DNA of 39,249 nt, taken from positions 1-39,249 of the forward strand of contig CAZVCG010000020.1 in assembly GCA_964626265.1 (NCBI GenBank), given 5' to 3'. The position numbers were made by a program, and so were the translations under genes. This DNA is from CAZVCG01 sp964626265 (GTDB lineage Bacteria; Pseudomonadota; Alphaproteobacteria; UBA9219). Position 1 is the first letter of the stretch, and each line of letters starts with the position of its first letter. A model generated the notes under the pieces. That model did no database searches. It was not told the DNA's origin and saw only the letters and a program-made list of their open reading frames with translations. This document shows, one piece after another, positions 1 to 8,715 of this stretch.

Positions 1-26
1 TACACTCTTTCCCTACATGGCGCTCT
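1..26. other. Probable Illumina adapter remnant at contig end
   Basis: The first 17 bases equal the core of the Illumina universal adapter read-1 sequence (TACACTCTTTCCCTACA), and bases 18-26 continue it with two mismatches (GCTCT kept at 22-26). The GyrB reading frame gives the conserved EGDSAGGS motif down to about base 27 and then loses family similarity, as expected if genomic sequence begins there. The match to the adapter is from memory of the published oligonucleotide. Confidence 0.85.
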
Positions 27-1352
27 CGAGCCGCCCGCCGAGTCGCCCTCGACGATGAAGATTTCGGATTTCGCGGGATCGCGCTCCTGGCAATCCGCCA
101 GTTTGCCCGGCAGCGATGTCGGATCGAGAGCGCCTTTGCGGCGCGTTAGTTCACGGGCTTTGCGCGCGGCTTCGCGAGCTGCGGCGGCTTCGACGACTTT
201 GCCGATGACCTTTTTCGCCTCGGCGGGATGCTCTTCGAACCACGTGTTGAGCATGTCGCCGATGATGGATTCCACGATAGGCTTGACCTCGGACGAGACC
301 AGCTTTTCCTTGGTTTGCGACGAGAATTTGGGATCGGGCACCTTGACCGACAAAACGCACGTCAGGCCTTCGCGAGCGTCTTCGCCCGAGAGCGCGACTT
401 TTTCCTTTTTCGCGATACCGCTGGATTCCGCGTATTGGTTGACGTTGCGCGTCAATGCCGCGCGGAACCCAGCCAAATGCGTGCCGCCGTCTTTTTGCGG
501 GATGTTGTTGGTGAAGCACAGCATCGTTTCGTGATAGCTGTCGTTCCATTGCATCGCGCATTCGACGGTGATGCCGTCCTGTTCCTTGCGCGCGAAGATC
601 AGCGGCGCGTGCAGCGCGACCTTGGAGCGGTCGAGATACGACACGAATTCCTTCAGCCCGCCTTCGTAATGCAATTTGACCGTCTTCGGCTCAACGCCGC
701 GCGCGTCGGTTAACATCAGATTGACGCCCGAGTTTAAAAACGCCAACTCGCGCAAGCGGTGTTCAAGCTGCGCGAATTCGAATTCCGTTTTGCTGAATAT
801 TTCCTTCGAGGGCATGAACGTGACTTCCGTGCCCGTCTTGTCGGATTTGCCGACTTCTTTCAAGGGGGCTTCGGCCTCGCCGTTCCTGAAGCGCATCCAC
901 CATTCGGATCCCTGACGGAAGATGCGCAGCTCCAGATAATCCGACAGGGCGTTCACGACCGACACGCCCACGCCGTGCAACCCGCCCGATACTTTGTACG
1001 AGTTCTGGTTGAATTTGCCGCCCGCATGAAGCTGCGTCATCACGACTTCCGCCGCCGAAACGCCTTCTTCGGGGTGAATGTCAACGGGAATGCCCCGCCC
1101 GTTGTCCTTGATCGTCGCCGAGCCGTCGGCGTTCAAAACCACGTCGATCTGCGTGCAAAAGCCCGCGAGGGATTCGTCGACCGCATTATCGACGACTTCG
1201 TACACCATGTGATGCAGGCCCGAGCCGTCGTCGGTGTCGCCGATGTACATGCCGGGGCGTTTGCGCACCGCCTCAAGACCGCGCAAGACGGTGATGGAAT
1301 CGGCGCCGTAGTCGCCGCCGTTTTGGGGCGTTTCGAGAGCGTTGTCGGACAT
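27..1352 (-). CDS. gyrB: DNA gyrase subunit B, N-terminal part (cut by window edge)
   Basis: ATPase subunit of DNA gyrase, which introduces negative supercoils with GyrA. The frame is open from an ATG at 1352 to the window edge. It begins MSDNALETPQNGG and soon shows the GHKL ATPase signature VRKRPGMYIGDTDDGSGLHHMVYE and then EVVDNAVDE. At about residue 435 it reaches IFIVEGDSAGGS, the TOPRIM acidic motif, at the position usual for GyrB. The remaining TOPRIM and C-terminal region lie outside the window. ParE is the main alternative; the length to the TOPRIM motif and the N-terminus favour GyrB. The last codons before base 27 are real, while bases 1-26 look like adapter. Confidence 0.93.
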
Positions 1353-1477
1353 GGATTTCGAGCCTTGTTTAAAAGCGATTTTCGACCCCTTCTGACTAGC
1401 ACGCGCGGAGTCCCGGCGCAAGCCGCAGCGGAGGGCTTAACTCTCGGAACTAATTGGAAAAAAGGGCCTTTTCCCGC

Positions 1478-2071
1478 TCAGGGTTCCGGCAGAGGACCCG
1501 ACATTTGCGGCGAGCGCGCCTTGGGTCTTTTTTTGCCGCATATAGCCTCTTCCGCGCGCGCGGCGGCAACGGCGCTCAACGTCGCCAAAACCTTTGTCAG
1601 GCCCGCGTTCCGCATTTCTTCGGCGTTCATTTGAAACCCGTTCGGGCCACTCGCCGTGGCGGAAACATTTCTTCCCTGCGGCGTTCCCGCCGCAAGTTCC
1701 GCGTAAAACGTTTGCTTTGCGCCGTCCTTGTAAAACAGTTCCAGCTTGACGCTCCTTACGGGCTTGCCTTTTTCATAATAGGTTAGCGCTTGAAGAGACC
1801 CTTCGAACGTAACGTTCGGCCCTGTTCCGCCGTTGGTTCCCGAAACGGAGAGCGCGAAATTGCCCGGCGCGCTGTTTTCGGCAAGATCGAATTGCGCCTG
1901 ATAATCATAAACGGGAATGTAGCGCGTCGTTTCCTTGTAAACGCCCGCGGCGGCCTTGGCCGCCTTTGCGCCAGCCGTTGCATACAGCCCCGTCAAGCCC
2001 AGGCCAAGGCCCAAGCCGCGCAACATGTTTCGTCGTGAAATTCCGTTCGACATGATGTCCGAGGCCATCAT
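1478..2071 (-). CDS. Exported protein of unknown function with Tat-type signal
   Basis: A protein of 197 residues that I do not recognise. The N-terminus has a twin-arginine motif (SRRNML) followed by a hydrophobic Gly/Leu stretch and an alanine-rich cleavage region (about residues 11-42), so export by the Tat system is likely. ATG codons at 2071, 2068 and 2053 are possible starts; the one at 2053 gives a signal of more usual length, and none has a clear Shine-Dalgarno site. Residues 70-165 resemble the C-terminal domain of the upstream neighbour (EGS block, then LxLxYxDG, then AEL and GxPQ), and the gap to it is 5 bases, so the two probably form an operon of related proteins. The tail from about 170 is basic and proline-rich. 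Confidence 0.7.
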   Translation of the reverse strand: MMASDIMSNGISRRNMLRGLGLGLGLTGLYATAGAKAAKAAAGVYKETTRYIPVYDYQAQFDLAENSAPGNFALSVSGTNGGTGPNVTFEGSLQALTYYEKGKPVRSVKLELFYKDGAKQTFYAELAAGTPQGRNVSATASGPNGFQMNAEEMRNAGLTKVLATLSAVAAARAEEAICGKKRPKARSPQMSGPLPEP

Positions 2072-2076
2072 CTGGG

Positions 2077-3183
2077 TTAGTGGCGAAGCTCAATGGGACC
2101 GAACTTGAACAACAGGCTTTCTCTCGATCCGGGTCGAAGAGAGTTACCGTCTTGCCTCGCCTTGGTCAAAGCGTCGTTGAGAACGCCAAAGGCTTCTTTG
2201 CCGAAAGCGGAGTCGGAATTTGTGGTCGTCGCTTTTAGATGCTGTCCGCTGCGTTCTTGTTTTATGGATGTCGCTTGAAAACGGGTCACGTCGACAGGAT
2301 ATTGCGGCCCCGCTTTTCTCAACTCGGCGGCCACGTCGTATACGGTTCCATCGGCATACAACAGGCGTAAATTGTAAACGATGGTGTGTCCGTCTTCCTT
2401 GAATTTAACGTCAAGATACGAGCCTTCGCGCAAAGGATTGCCTGCATGGTTATTCGTATCGTGTCCAAAAAGGCTGGCTCTGTAGCTTCCGTCGTTTGAT
2501 GTTTTGGTTATGCGAGCGGCCGTAATGTGGGCGACCGGCGGTTGATAGTCGTTCTGCACCTGTTGCGCGGGATGTCTTCTCAGCTCTTGCTCAGGTCTTC
2601 CTTGTTCCCTGGCCGTTTGGCGCTGCTCTCTTTCGGCCAGACGTTCTGTCCTTTTCTTCTGCCTTTCGGCTATTTGCCGCGCGCGCTCCGCCGCGCGTTT
2701 TTCGTTTTCCTGCTCTCTGGCCGCCTGTATTTTTTCTCTCGCGGCCTGACGTCGCGCTATTTCTTGTTCTCTCGCGGCCCTCCGTTTCTCAAGCTCTTCC
2801 TGCCGGCGTTTGTCCGCCTCGCCGCTTGAATTCTCGAGTTGTTGATTGAGTCTGTTCACGCTATCTTCAAGCCGTTTTCTTTCTTGCGCCTTCTTCAGCT
2901 CGTCTTTCAAGCGAGCCTCTTCCGCCTTGAGCTGCTCGTCGGTCATGTGTTGAGCGCTTTGCGTGCCCGGCTTCACGGTTTGCGCATGAGCCGACCTGAA
3001 TTGGCCCATGAGGCCCGTAAGGGCCGTCGTAATCGCAAACGTAACGGCCAGAGCCCTCGTCGCAAAAGAACTGGTAGAATGTCTAAAGGCGGTTTGAACC
3101 GGCTGTTCGCTTGCTTGCTTGGCCAAACGGCGCGTTGTCTGAGCTTGGGTAATATTGCGGCGGCGTCTATTAGCTTTTTTCAT
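2077..3183 (-). CDS. Exported or membrane-anchored coiled-coil protein of unknown function
   Basis: A protein of 368 residues with no family I can name. A basic N-terminus leads into one hydrophobic segment at about 44-66 ending SAHAQ, which looks like a signal peptide or anchor. Residues 80-205 are a charged region rich in Arg, Glu, Gln and Ala that should form a long coiled coil. Residues 229-345 form a globular domain that resembles the body of the downstream Tat-signal protein (EGS, LRLLYADG, AEL, GPQ in the same order). The start at 3183 has AGG seven bases upstream. Its stop is 5 bases before the next start. The coiled coil suggests a structural or envelope role, but that is inference. 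Confidence 0.75.
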   Translation of the reverse strand: MKKANRRRRNITQAQTTRRLAKQASEQPVQTAFRHSTSSFATRALAVTFAITTALTGLMGQFRSAHAQTVKPGTQSAQHMTDEQLKAEEARLKDELKKAQERKRLEDSVNRLNQQLENSSGEADKRRQEELEKRRAAREQEIARRQAAREKIQAAREQENEKRAAERARQIAERQKKRTERLAEREQRQTAREQGRPEQELRRHPAQQVQNDYQPPVAHITAARITKTSNDGSYRASLFGHDTNNHAGNPLREGSYLDVKFKEDGHTIVYNLRLLYADGTVYDVAAELRKAGPQYPVDVTRFQATSIKQERSGQHLKATTTNSDSAFGKEAFGVLNDALTKARQDGNSLRPGSRESLLFKFGPIELRH

Positions 3184-3292
3184 TTCAAATCCTTTGTTAG
3201 AAATGCTGGGTGCTTATAATGGCTTAACGATAATACCCCATCGCCACGGCATAAGGCCATGGTTAATATGCTTTCTTTCGGGGGATTAACAT

Positions 3293-3787
3293 TCAGTCCC
3301 CACAGTTTTCGATGAGCGGCGCATAGCCGAGGGATTTAATGAATTTTACCAAATCATTGGTTTTTATGGTAGTCGAGGCGTCGTTCCGCAGGGGGTGAAA
3401 ATTAACCATGTCGGCCTTGAGCATGTCGGAATCCAACACCACCGTCACGCGCCGTGCCGTGTCGTTGATAAGGGCGAAAGGCGTGACGGCCCCTGGCGTC
3501 ACGCCCAAAACCTCCTTAAGCAGCTCAGGTTTGCCGAACGAAAAGCGCGCCGCGCCGATGCGTTTTTCAAGTTTCGACAAGTTGGCGCGTTTATCGCCCG
3601 GCATCACGATGTGCCAGATTTTTCCTTTTTTATCTTTCAGGAAAAGGTTTTTGCAATGCAGGCCGGGAATGCTGTCGTGCAAATCGCGCCCGTCTTCGAC
3701 CGTGAACAAAGGCCTGTGCGCCACCGTGTTGTGCGCGATGCCAAGGCTGTCGAAATAGGCGAAAAGGTCTTCGGGGGTTTTGTGCAT
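3293..3787 (-). CDS. ProXp-ala/PrdX family aminoacyl-tRNA deacylase
   Basis: A trans-editing enzyme of the YbaK/ProRS INS superfamily; the family hydrolyses alanine wrongly attached to tRNA-Pro. About 164 residues from the ATG at 3787. Family features seen: HRPLFTVED near the N-terminus, the KNLFLKD segment carrying the conserved lysine, LGVTPGAVTPFALIND, VVLDSDM and NFHPLRND. An upstream in-frame ATG at 3826 lies inside epmA; I chose 3787 because it begins one base after the epmA stop and has AGG six bases before it. The tight junction implies translational coupling with epmA. Assignment to the ProXp-ala subgroup rather than YbaK (Cys-tRNA-Pro) rests on the VTPFALIND pattern. Confidence 0.85.
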   Translation of the reverse strand: MHKTPEDLFAYFDSLGIAHNTVAHRPLFTVEDGRDLHDSIPGLHCKNLFLKDKKGKIWHIVMPGDKRANLSKLEKRIGAARFSFGKPELLKEVLGVTPGAVTPFALINDTARRVTVVLDSDMLKADMVNFHPLRNDASTTIKTNDLVKFIKSLGYAPLIENCGD

Positions 3788-3788
3788 G

Positions 3789-4832
3789 TTAACCTGTCGC
3801 AACCGGAAGCCATAAAACGTCTTCAATATTCTCCGTCCCAGCGCAAAGCATCACGAGCCGATCGATGCCGAGCGCAATCCCCGCCGAAGGCGGCATCCCG
3901 TAACGCAAGGCTTCGATAAAATCCAAATCAATGGGATGCCGCTCGCCGTATAGCTTTTCCTTGAGCGCCATGTCGGCTTCGAACCGGCGCAATTGTTCGT
4001 CGGCATCCGTCAATTCGTAAAACGCGTTCGCGATTTCATAGCCGGCGATGTACAGCTCAAAACGTTCGGCTAAGCGCGGATCGTCCGCTTTCGGCTTTGC
4101 CAATGCCGCCATGCTGACGGGATAATCGCACAAAAACGTCGGGCGGTCTTTGCCCAGATGCGGTTCGATTTTTTCCGCCATGATGCGGAAGAAAATGTTT
4201 TCCCAGCTATCGTCGTCCGCCATACGCAAATCCAACGGAGCCGCCGCCTTGCGCAACAGTGCCGCATCGGGGTTGAGCGGATCGGGCGTTGTCGCCAACA
4301 AGTCAATGTCCGCATAACGCCGGAAGGCTTCCGGAACGGTAAGCGTTTCCCAATTGACAAACGGATCGCAAGACATTCCGTTCGCCTCAAATTTCTTTTT
4401 CCCTGCGGCTTGCGCGCAGGCGCACACCAATGCAACGCAATCTTGCTTGATCGCCCGGGTATCCACATGGGCGCGGTACCACTCCAGCATCGTGAATTCC
4501 GGATGATGGCGGCTGGAACGTTCCGCGTTGCGGAACGTATGCGCCAGTTGAAAGATTTTAGGCTCGCCCGCCGCCAGCAGTTTCTTCATCGCGAATTCGG
4601 GGCTGGTGTGCAGGTAAAGCGTTTGCCCGGGCCCGCCATGCGGATCGCGCCATTCGGTGCGGAAGGCCTGCAGATGAACTTCGTTGCCGGGGGAAACTTG
4701 CAAACAGGGCGTGTCGACCTCCGCAAAGCCTTCGCCTCCAAAATACGCGCGGATCGCGCCGATCACGCGCTGGCGAATTTCAAGTTTCGCGCGGCGCTGT
4801 TGGAAGATTTCAGGATGCCAAGGCTTTTTCAT
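3789..4832 (-). CDS. epmA: Elongation factor P beta-lysine ligase EpmA
   Basis: A class II lysyl-tRNA synthetase paralogue (PoxA/GenX/YjeA) that attaches beta-lysine to a conserved lysine of elongation factor P. At 347 residues it has only the catalytic core and lacks the OB-fold anticodon-binding domain of LysRS, which is the mark of this family. Motifs seen: VDTPCLQVSPG (motif 1 region), HTSPEFAMKKLL, FQLAHTFRNAERSSRHHPEFTMLEWY (motif 2) and GIALGIDRLVML (motif 3). GYEIANAFYELTDADEQ matches the EpmA signature. The downstream deacylase starts one base after its stop. Neither efp nor epmB is in the window. Confidence 0.93.
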   Translation of the reverse strand: MKKPWHPEIFQQRRAKLEIRQRVIGAIRAYFGGEGFAEVDTPCLQVSPGNEVHLQAFRTEWRDPHGGPGQTLYLHTSPEFAMKKLLAAGEPKIFQLAHTFRNAERSSRHHPEFTMLEWYRAHVDTRAIKQDCVALVCACAQAAGKKKFEANGMSCDPFVNWETLTVPEAFRRYADIDLLATTPDPLNPDAALLRKAAAPLDLRMADDDSWENIFFRIMAEKIEPHLGKDRPTFLCDYPVSMAALAKPKADDPRLAERFELYIAGYEIANAFYELTDADEQLRRFEADMALKEKLYGERHPIDLDFIEALRYGMPPSAGIALGIDRLVMLCAGTENIEDVLWLPVATG

Positions 4833-4869
4833 CTGGGGGCAAGGATTAGGGGTCTGCGCTCAAAAAACG

Positions 4870-5481
4870 CTAAAACTGCAGCTTCAGTCCCATGTTCAGC
4901 GACTGCAAGTCAACGGGTTGTTGCCCCCGCCCTGTGAAAATACGATCGCCCGACAAAGCCTGGCCAACGATGTTTTTCGTGTAATCGAGCGACAGGTTCC
5001 ATTGATCGCCCAGGCGGTAGGCCACGCCGCCGCCCATGCGAAACAGGGGATAGGTCGCGCCGTCCGAAATGTTGCTTGAGGTTTGCGCGGCCGATGTCGC
5101 GACGCCCAGGCCGCCCGCAATATAGGGCCGCCAAGCCGAGGTTTCCGCCTGGTCATACATAAAATCATAGCGGCCATCGATCAAAAGCGCGGCGTAACGC
5201 TGATCGCTGCCGAGATCAACCGCCCGGTCGAGGCTGAACAAGTTGTCGTTTTTCATCGGCGCAGCGTTGCCGATGAAGCCGTTCGCATATTCGCCGCCCA
5301 AAATAGACAGCGTCGCGCCATCCCCAAAGTTGAGAGCGCGGGCCTGCGTCTTCGGCATGCTGATCATGCGTTTCGCTTTGCTTGCGGCTTGAGAATCGGC
5401 AGGCGCGACGACAAGCGCGACGACAAGCGTCAACGCCGCTGCCCTCCAAAGCCTGTTATGCATAAACGCCAAGCCAAACAT
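4870..5481 (-). CDS. Outer-membrane beta-barrel protein
   Basis: About 203 residues from the ATG at 5481, chosen because AGGGA lies seven bases upstream and it directly precedes a signal peptide (MHNRLWRAAALTLVVALVV, cleavage near DSQA). The mature part alternates polar and aromatic residues in amphipathic strands (ALLIDGRYDF, WRPYIAGGLGVA, GGGVAYRLGDQWNLSLDYT) and ends in LKLQF, with the terminal Phe used for BAM-dependent insertion. The size suits an 8-stranded barrel of the OmpA/OmpW/opacity type. The precise family and function are not evident. It is 37 bases upstream of epmA on the same strand and may be cotranscribed. A longer in-frame reading to 5607 is less likely. Confidence 0.78.
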   Translation of the reverse strand: MFGLAFMHNRLWRAAALTLVVALVVAPADSQAASKAKRMISMPKTQARALNFGDGATLSILGGEYANGFIGNAAPMKNDNLFSLDRAVDLGSDQRYAALLIDGRYDFMYDQAETSAWRPYIAGGLGVATSAAQTSSNISDGATYPLFRMGGGVAYRLGDQWNLSLDYTKNIVGQALSGDRIFTGRGQQPVDLQSLNMGLKLQF

Positions 5482-5679
5482 GGCTAAATCCCTATAAAAT
5501 TCACACGCCCAGAGTAATGAGGGGGATACAATCATGGCAATTATTTGCAAAAAAGTGCCGTTGCGGGAACGCGCGAGCAACCAATTGGTTTTGCTGTAAT
5601 TTTCCAATCGCCCTTAACCAAAAGTCGTTACGGATTCGAAAAAACCGTGCTTTTTGGGCAACAAAAGAAAGTTAGGGAG

Positions 5680-7581
5680 TTAGTTGCTAGCCATTTTGAC
5701 AGAGGAGACGGCCGGCCTCTCGAACGCTACGCGCGGCCACAAGCCTTCGGAAAGTTGCTTGAGCGAATCCGTGGGCTCGTTAAACCGCGTTTGGTAGTTC
5801 CAGTAGTTGGCCATCACGCGCTTGACGTAGTTGCGCGTTTCACGCAACGGCATGCTTTCGATAAACAACAACGGGTCGAGCTTGCCGTCGGCCGCAAGAG
5901 TCGTTCTTGTCTCGATCCAGCGCGCCACCTTGTTTGGTCCTCCGTTATACGCCGCCAACAGAAGCAGCAGGTTGTCCCCGATTTGCGGGTGTCGCGCAAG
6001 CTGACGCACGTACTTCTGGCCTAAAGCCAAATTGTGCGCCGGATCAAGCAGCCGGCGATCGTCTGGCTGAACCGTGTCGTCGTCCAGGATTTCCTTCGCC
6101 GTCGCGGGCATTATTTGCATAAGGCCGCGCGCGCCGCGATGGCTGACCGCTTCGGGGTCGAACTGGGATTCGTGACGCGCGAGCGCAAAAATCAACGCGC
6201 GGTCGACCTCAAAACCGTTTTTCGGCTGCCATGGCAACATCGGATAATGCGCCGAAGCGCGTCCCGGCGCATTCGCGGCGCGGGTCAAGCTCGCCAGCTG
6301 AACCGCCAGCGACGGCATCGCGGCTTCTTGCGCCAGAGCCGACATCGCGCGTTGCAGCGCCGCGTTCCCGCGAGGATTCAAGCGGCGCAGCTCGGTTTCG
6401 GCCAACGCCTTTTCGCCGATCTGGAGGAGAGCCAGCGCGCGCCATCCGCCTTCATGCGAGGCCAGCTCTTCCTGATGTTTTTCAGACCAATTCGCCTCGG
6501 CAGCTTCACGCGCCGCGTTTTGCGCCGCGATGCGCCCGAGCTTTTGGGCCGCCAGAAAGCCGTAAAAACTGTTGGCTTGTTGCGCGGCTTCTTCAAAATG
6601 CGCATGGGACAGTCTGGTCTTGCCAATTCGCGCCAGGGCTCGGCCCGCCCAGAAGTGCGCCGCTGTCTGGGCATTAACGTCAAGCGCAGGGTGTTCGGCA
6701 AGCTTCGTGAAATTGCGAGCGGCCAAGGAATGGTCGCCCTGTTCCCACGCGATCAATCCGCGTATCCATAGACCGAGCGGTTGCTTGGCTCCTGCCGCCG
6801 CGTTCGAGAGCGACCGCGCCTGATCCCGTTCGCCCATATAGAAAAAGAGAGCAGCGACGGAAGCTTCAGCGTCGGCAGCGACAGTGCCCGAAAGCGGGCC
6901 TTGGGCTTGGCCGGCGATCAAAAGGTTGCGCGCTTTTGTTGGATCGTTGCGGCGCAAGGCGGCGTTGATATCCGTAATAAGTTTCTTCGTTTTGCTTCCT
7001 TGAGGCGCGCCCGAACTTTTAACGATAAGATCGAAATTGGCGGCGCTGTCGGCCTCAAAGCCTGCGCCCCAGGGAGCGGCAGCAGTGGGCTGCTTGAAAG
7101 ACGCCTCGGCCTTGGGGTCGATTTTGCGGCCAAAGGCATAGATGGCGGCTGCCTGCGGATGGTCGGCATAGGCGTTGAGCCACGCCGCAATCTGGTCGCC
7201 CGTAGGACGCACGCGGCGGAAACGATCGGCCAAAACGTGCCCCAACAGGCGTTTGTCGCTCAGGGCTTTTATAGAGTCCAGGGCCTGCTTCCAATCGTTC
7301 CTCTTGTGGGCGGCAAAAATTGTTTGATAAAGCGCGGCGTCCCTTTCCGACAAAACCGTGATGGTCGGCGCGCCAACGCCGGCTTTGCTCTTGGCCAGCG
7401 GCTGCGGCAACGGCGTCGCGGGCAACGGCGCAGGCGGAAGCGTTTTCGTGCCCAGCGAGGGGGACAAAGTATTCGCGACAGTCACATGAGTAGTTATGGC
7501 GAAGCCTAAACTTAATATTGCCACGGCGGCCAGTTTTGCGGCTGTGACAGGGCCTCGGCTCGAAGTCCTTTTCTTGATCAT
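5680..7581 (-). CDS. slt: Soluble lytic murein transglycosylase
   Basis: A periplasmic enzyme that cleaves the MurNAc-GlcNAc bond of peptidoglycan to give 1,6-anhydro ends. 633 residues from the ATG at 7581, which has AGGCGG just upstream and begins a signal peptide (MIKKR, then a hydrophobic stretch AKLAAVAILSLGFAITT). Most of the protein is an alpha-helical repeat region with TPR-like character (GLWIRGLIAWEQGDHSLAARNF, AHFWAGRALARIGK), as in the Slt70 superhelical U domain. The C-terminal SLT domain has ALARHESQFDPEA with the catalytic Glu at about 472, GARGLMQIMPATA, and NLLLLLAAYNGGPNKV. It lies about 100 bases downstream of the uracil-DNA glycosylase gene. Confidence 0.92.
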   Translation of the reverse strand: MIKKRTSSRGPVTAAKLAAVAILSLGFAITTHVTVANTLSPSLGTKTLPPAPLPATPLPQPLAKSKAGVGAPTITVLSERDAALYQTIFAAHKRNDWKQALDSIKALSDKRLLGHVLADRFRRVRPTGDQIAAWLNAYADHPQAAAIYAFGRKIDPKAEASFKQPTAAAPWGAGFEADSAANFDLIVKSSGAPQGSKTKKLITDINAALRRNDPTKARNLLIAGQAQGPLSGTVAADAEASVAALFFYMGERDQARSLSNAAAGAKQPLGLWIRGLIAWEQGDHSLAARNFTKLAEHPALDVNAQTAAHFWAGRALARIGKTRLSHAHFEEAAQQANSFYGFLAAQKLGRIAAQNAAREAAEANWSEKHQEELASHEGGWRALALLQIGEKALAETELRRLNPRGNAALQRAMSALAQEAAMPSLAVQLASLTRAANAPGRASAHYPMLPWQPKNGFEVDRALIFALARHESQFDPEAVSHRGARGLMQIMPATAKEILDDDTVQPDDRRLLDPAHNLALGQKYVRQLARHPQIGDNLLLLLAAYNGGPNKVARWIETRTTLAADGKLDPLLFIESMPLRETRNYVKRVMANYWNYQTRFNEPTDSLKQLSEGLWPRVAFERPAVSSVKMASN

Positions 7582-7679
7582 CTGTCCGCCTACTAGCTCG
7601 CAGACGGCCTTTAGGCAAGCCAAATCGACTCTTTTATTTTCCCGGACAAAGTTAATCTTAGAAATTTCAGGACGTTAGT

Positions 7680-8483
7680 TTAGTTAATACCTTTTTTTAG
7701 TAGCAATAAATCGCGCCAAGCTTGGCGTTTTGCCCCGGGCTGCCGGAGGAGATAGGCGGGGTGATAGATGGGGAGGCACCGGATGGGGGATACGTCAGTC
7801 CGACCCAGTTGCGGCGTGTAATCGACCCAACGGCCGCGCAAGCGCGTGATGCCGTCCTTGGTGCGCAAAAGCGTTTTCGCCGCAACGCCGCCGAGAAGCA
7901 CCAAGATTTTCGGTTGAACCAGCGCAATGTGGCGTTCGGCAAACGGCAGGCAGGCCGCAATTTCCGCATCCGTAGGAGAACGGTTGCCGGGGGGCCGCCA
8001 GAACAAAACATTGCTGATGTAAACGTTGGTGCGATCCAGCCCTATCGTCGCCAGCATGCGATCAAGCAATTTGCCGCTTACCCCCACAAAAGGCAGCCCT
8101 TGGCGGTCTTCGTCTTCGCCGGGGGCTTCGCCGACCAGCATAATCGAGGCATTCGGATTGCCGTCCGCGAACACCAGATTCATGGCTGTATTCTTAAGAG
8201 GACAGCCTTCAAAACTTTGCAATTCTTCCCTCAAATCATCAATCGAGGATGCCGAAACGGACGAAGTGGTTAACGGCAAGGGCTGGATAACCGATGTTGG
8301 TTTCACCGCAGGCGCGGGTCTTGTCGATACCTGGTGAACAGGCGCGGAAAGCGCGGCGGTCCCCGTTAAAGTAGCTTCGACTGAACCCCAATGGGACAGG
8401 CCTGCGGATGGGCCAATGGCCTCGTCGGCTCCGGCCTCGATCTGCCACGCCAGCGCATCCAAAAGGTTAAGGGGTTCGGGCAT
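7680..8483 (-). CDS. Family-4-like uracil-DNA glycosylase
   Basis: Removes uracil from DNA at the start of base-excision repair. 267 residues from the ATG at 8483 (MPEPLNLLDALAWQ). The first 85 residues are low-complexity linker. The catalytic domain has GEAPGEDEDRQGLPFVG (motif A), NVLFWRPPGNRSPT, VLLGGVAAKTLL and IYHPAYLL (motif C). Family 4 enzymes normally carry four cysteines for a 4Fe-4S cluster. Here only two of these positions hold Cys (EGCPL and IAAC); the first Cys of the CxxC pair is replaced and the Cys before RPPGNR is Trp. The protein may therefore lack the cluster or belong to an alphaproteobacterial variant subgroup. Confidence 0.88.
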   Translation of the reverse strand: MPEPLNLLDALAWQIEAGADEAIGPSAGLSHWGSVEATLTGTAALSAPVHQVSTRPAPAVKPTSVIQPLPLTTSSVSASSIDDLREELQSFEGCPLKNTAMNLVFADGNPNASIMLVGEAPGEDEDRQGLPFVGVSGKLLDRMLATIGLDRTNVYISNVLFWRPPGNRSPTDAEIAACLPFAERHIALVQPKILVLLGGVAAKTLLRTKDGITRLRGRWVDYTPQLGRTDVSPIRCLPIYHPAYLLRQPGAKRQAWRDLLLLKKGIN

Positions 8484-8715
8484 AAGCTTACTATGCGTGA
8501 AATCGCGCCAGAACAGCAAGCGTCATTGCCAAAAAGCCAAGCAATGTAAGGACGTAAAGTTTCAAAAAGCCTAACAAATTCGTGAAATTTTGTTGCCGGG
8601 GCTGTGGAAAAGACCAAATAATTTAACCATAACAACAGCTTGCCAATTAATCGGCTTTTAAACAATTAGGAGTCTAATAGAGGAATAGTCAAAGCTTTAT
8701 TTATCGAGGGCGTCC

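Noticed and set aside
1458..1477. Possible terminator AAAAGG-CC-CTTTTTT after the Tat-signal gene
   Set aside because: The stem is short and A/T-rich with almost no loop, so it is not a convincing hairpin.
759..1634. 291-codon plus-strand frame opposite gyrB
   Set aside because: Antisense shadow of gyrB, whose motifs are clear.
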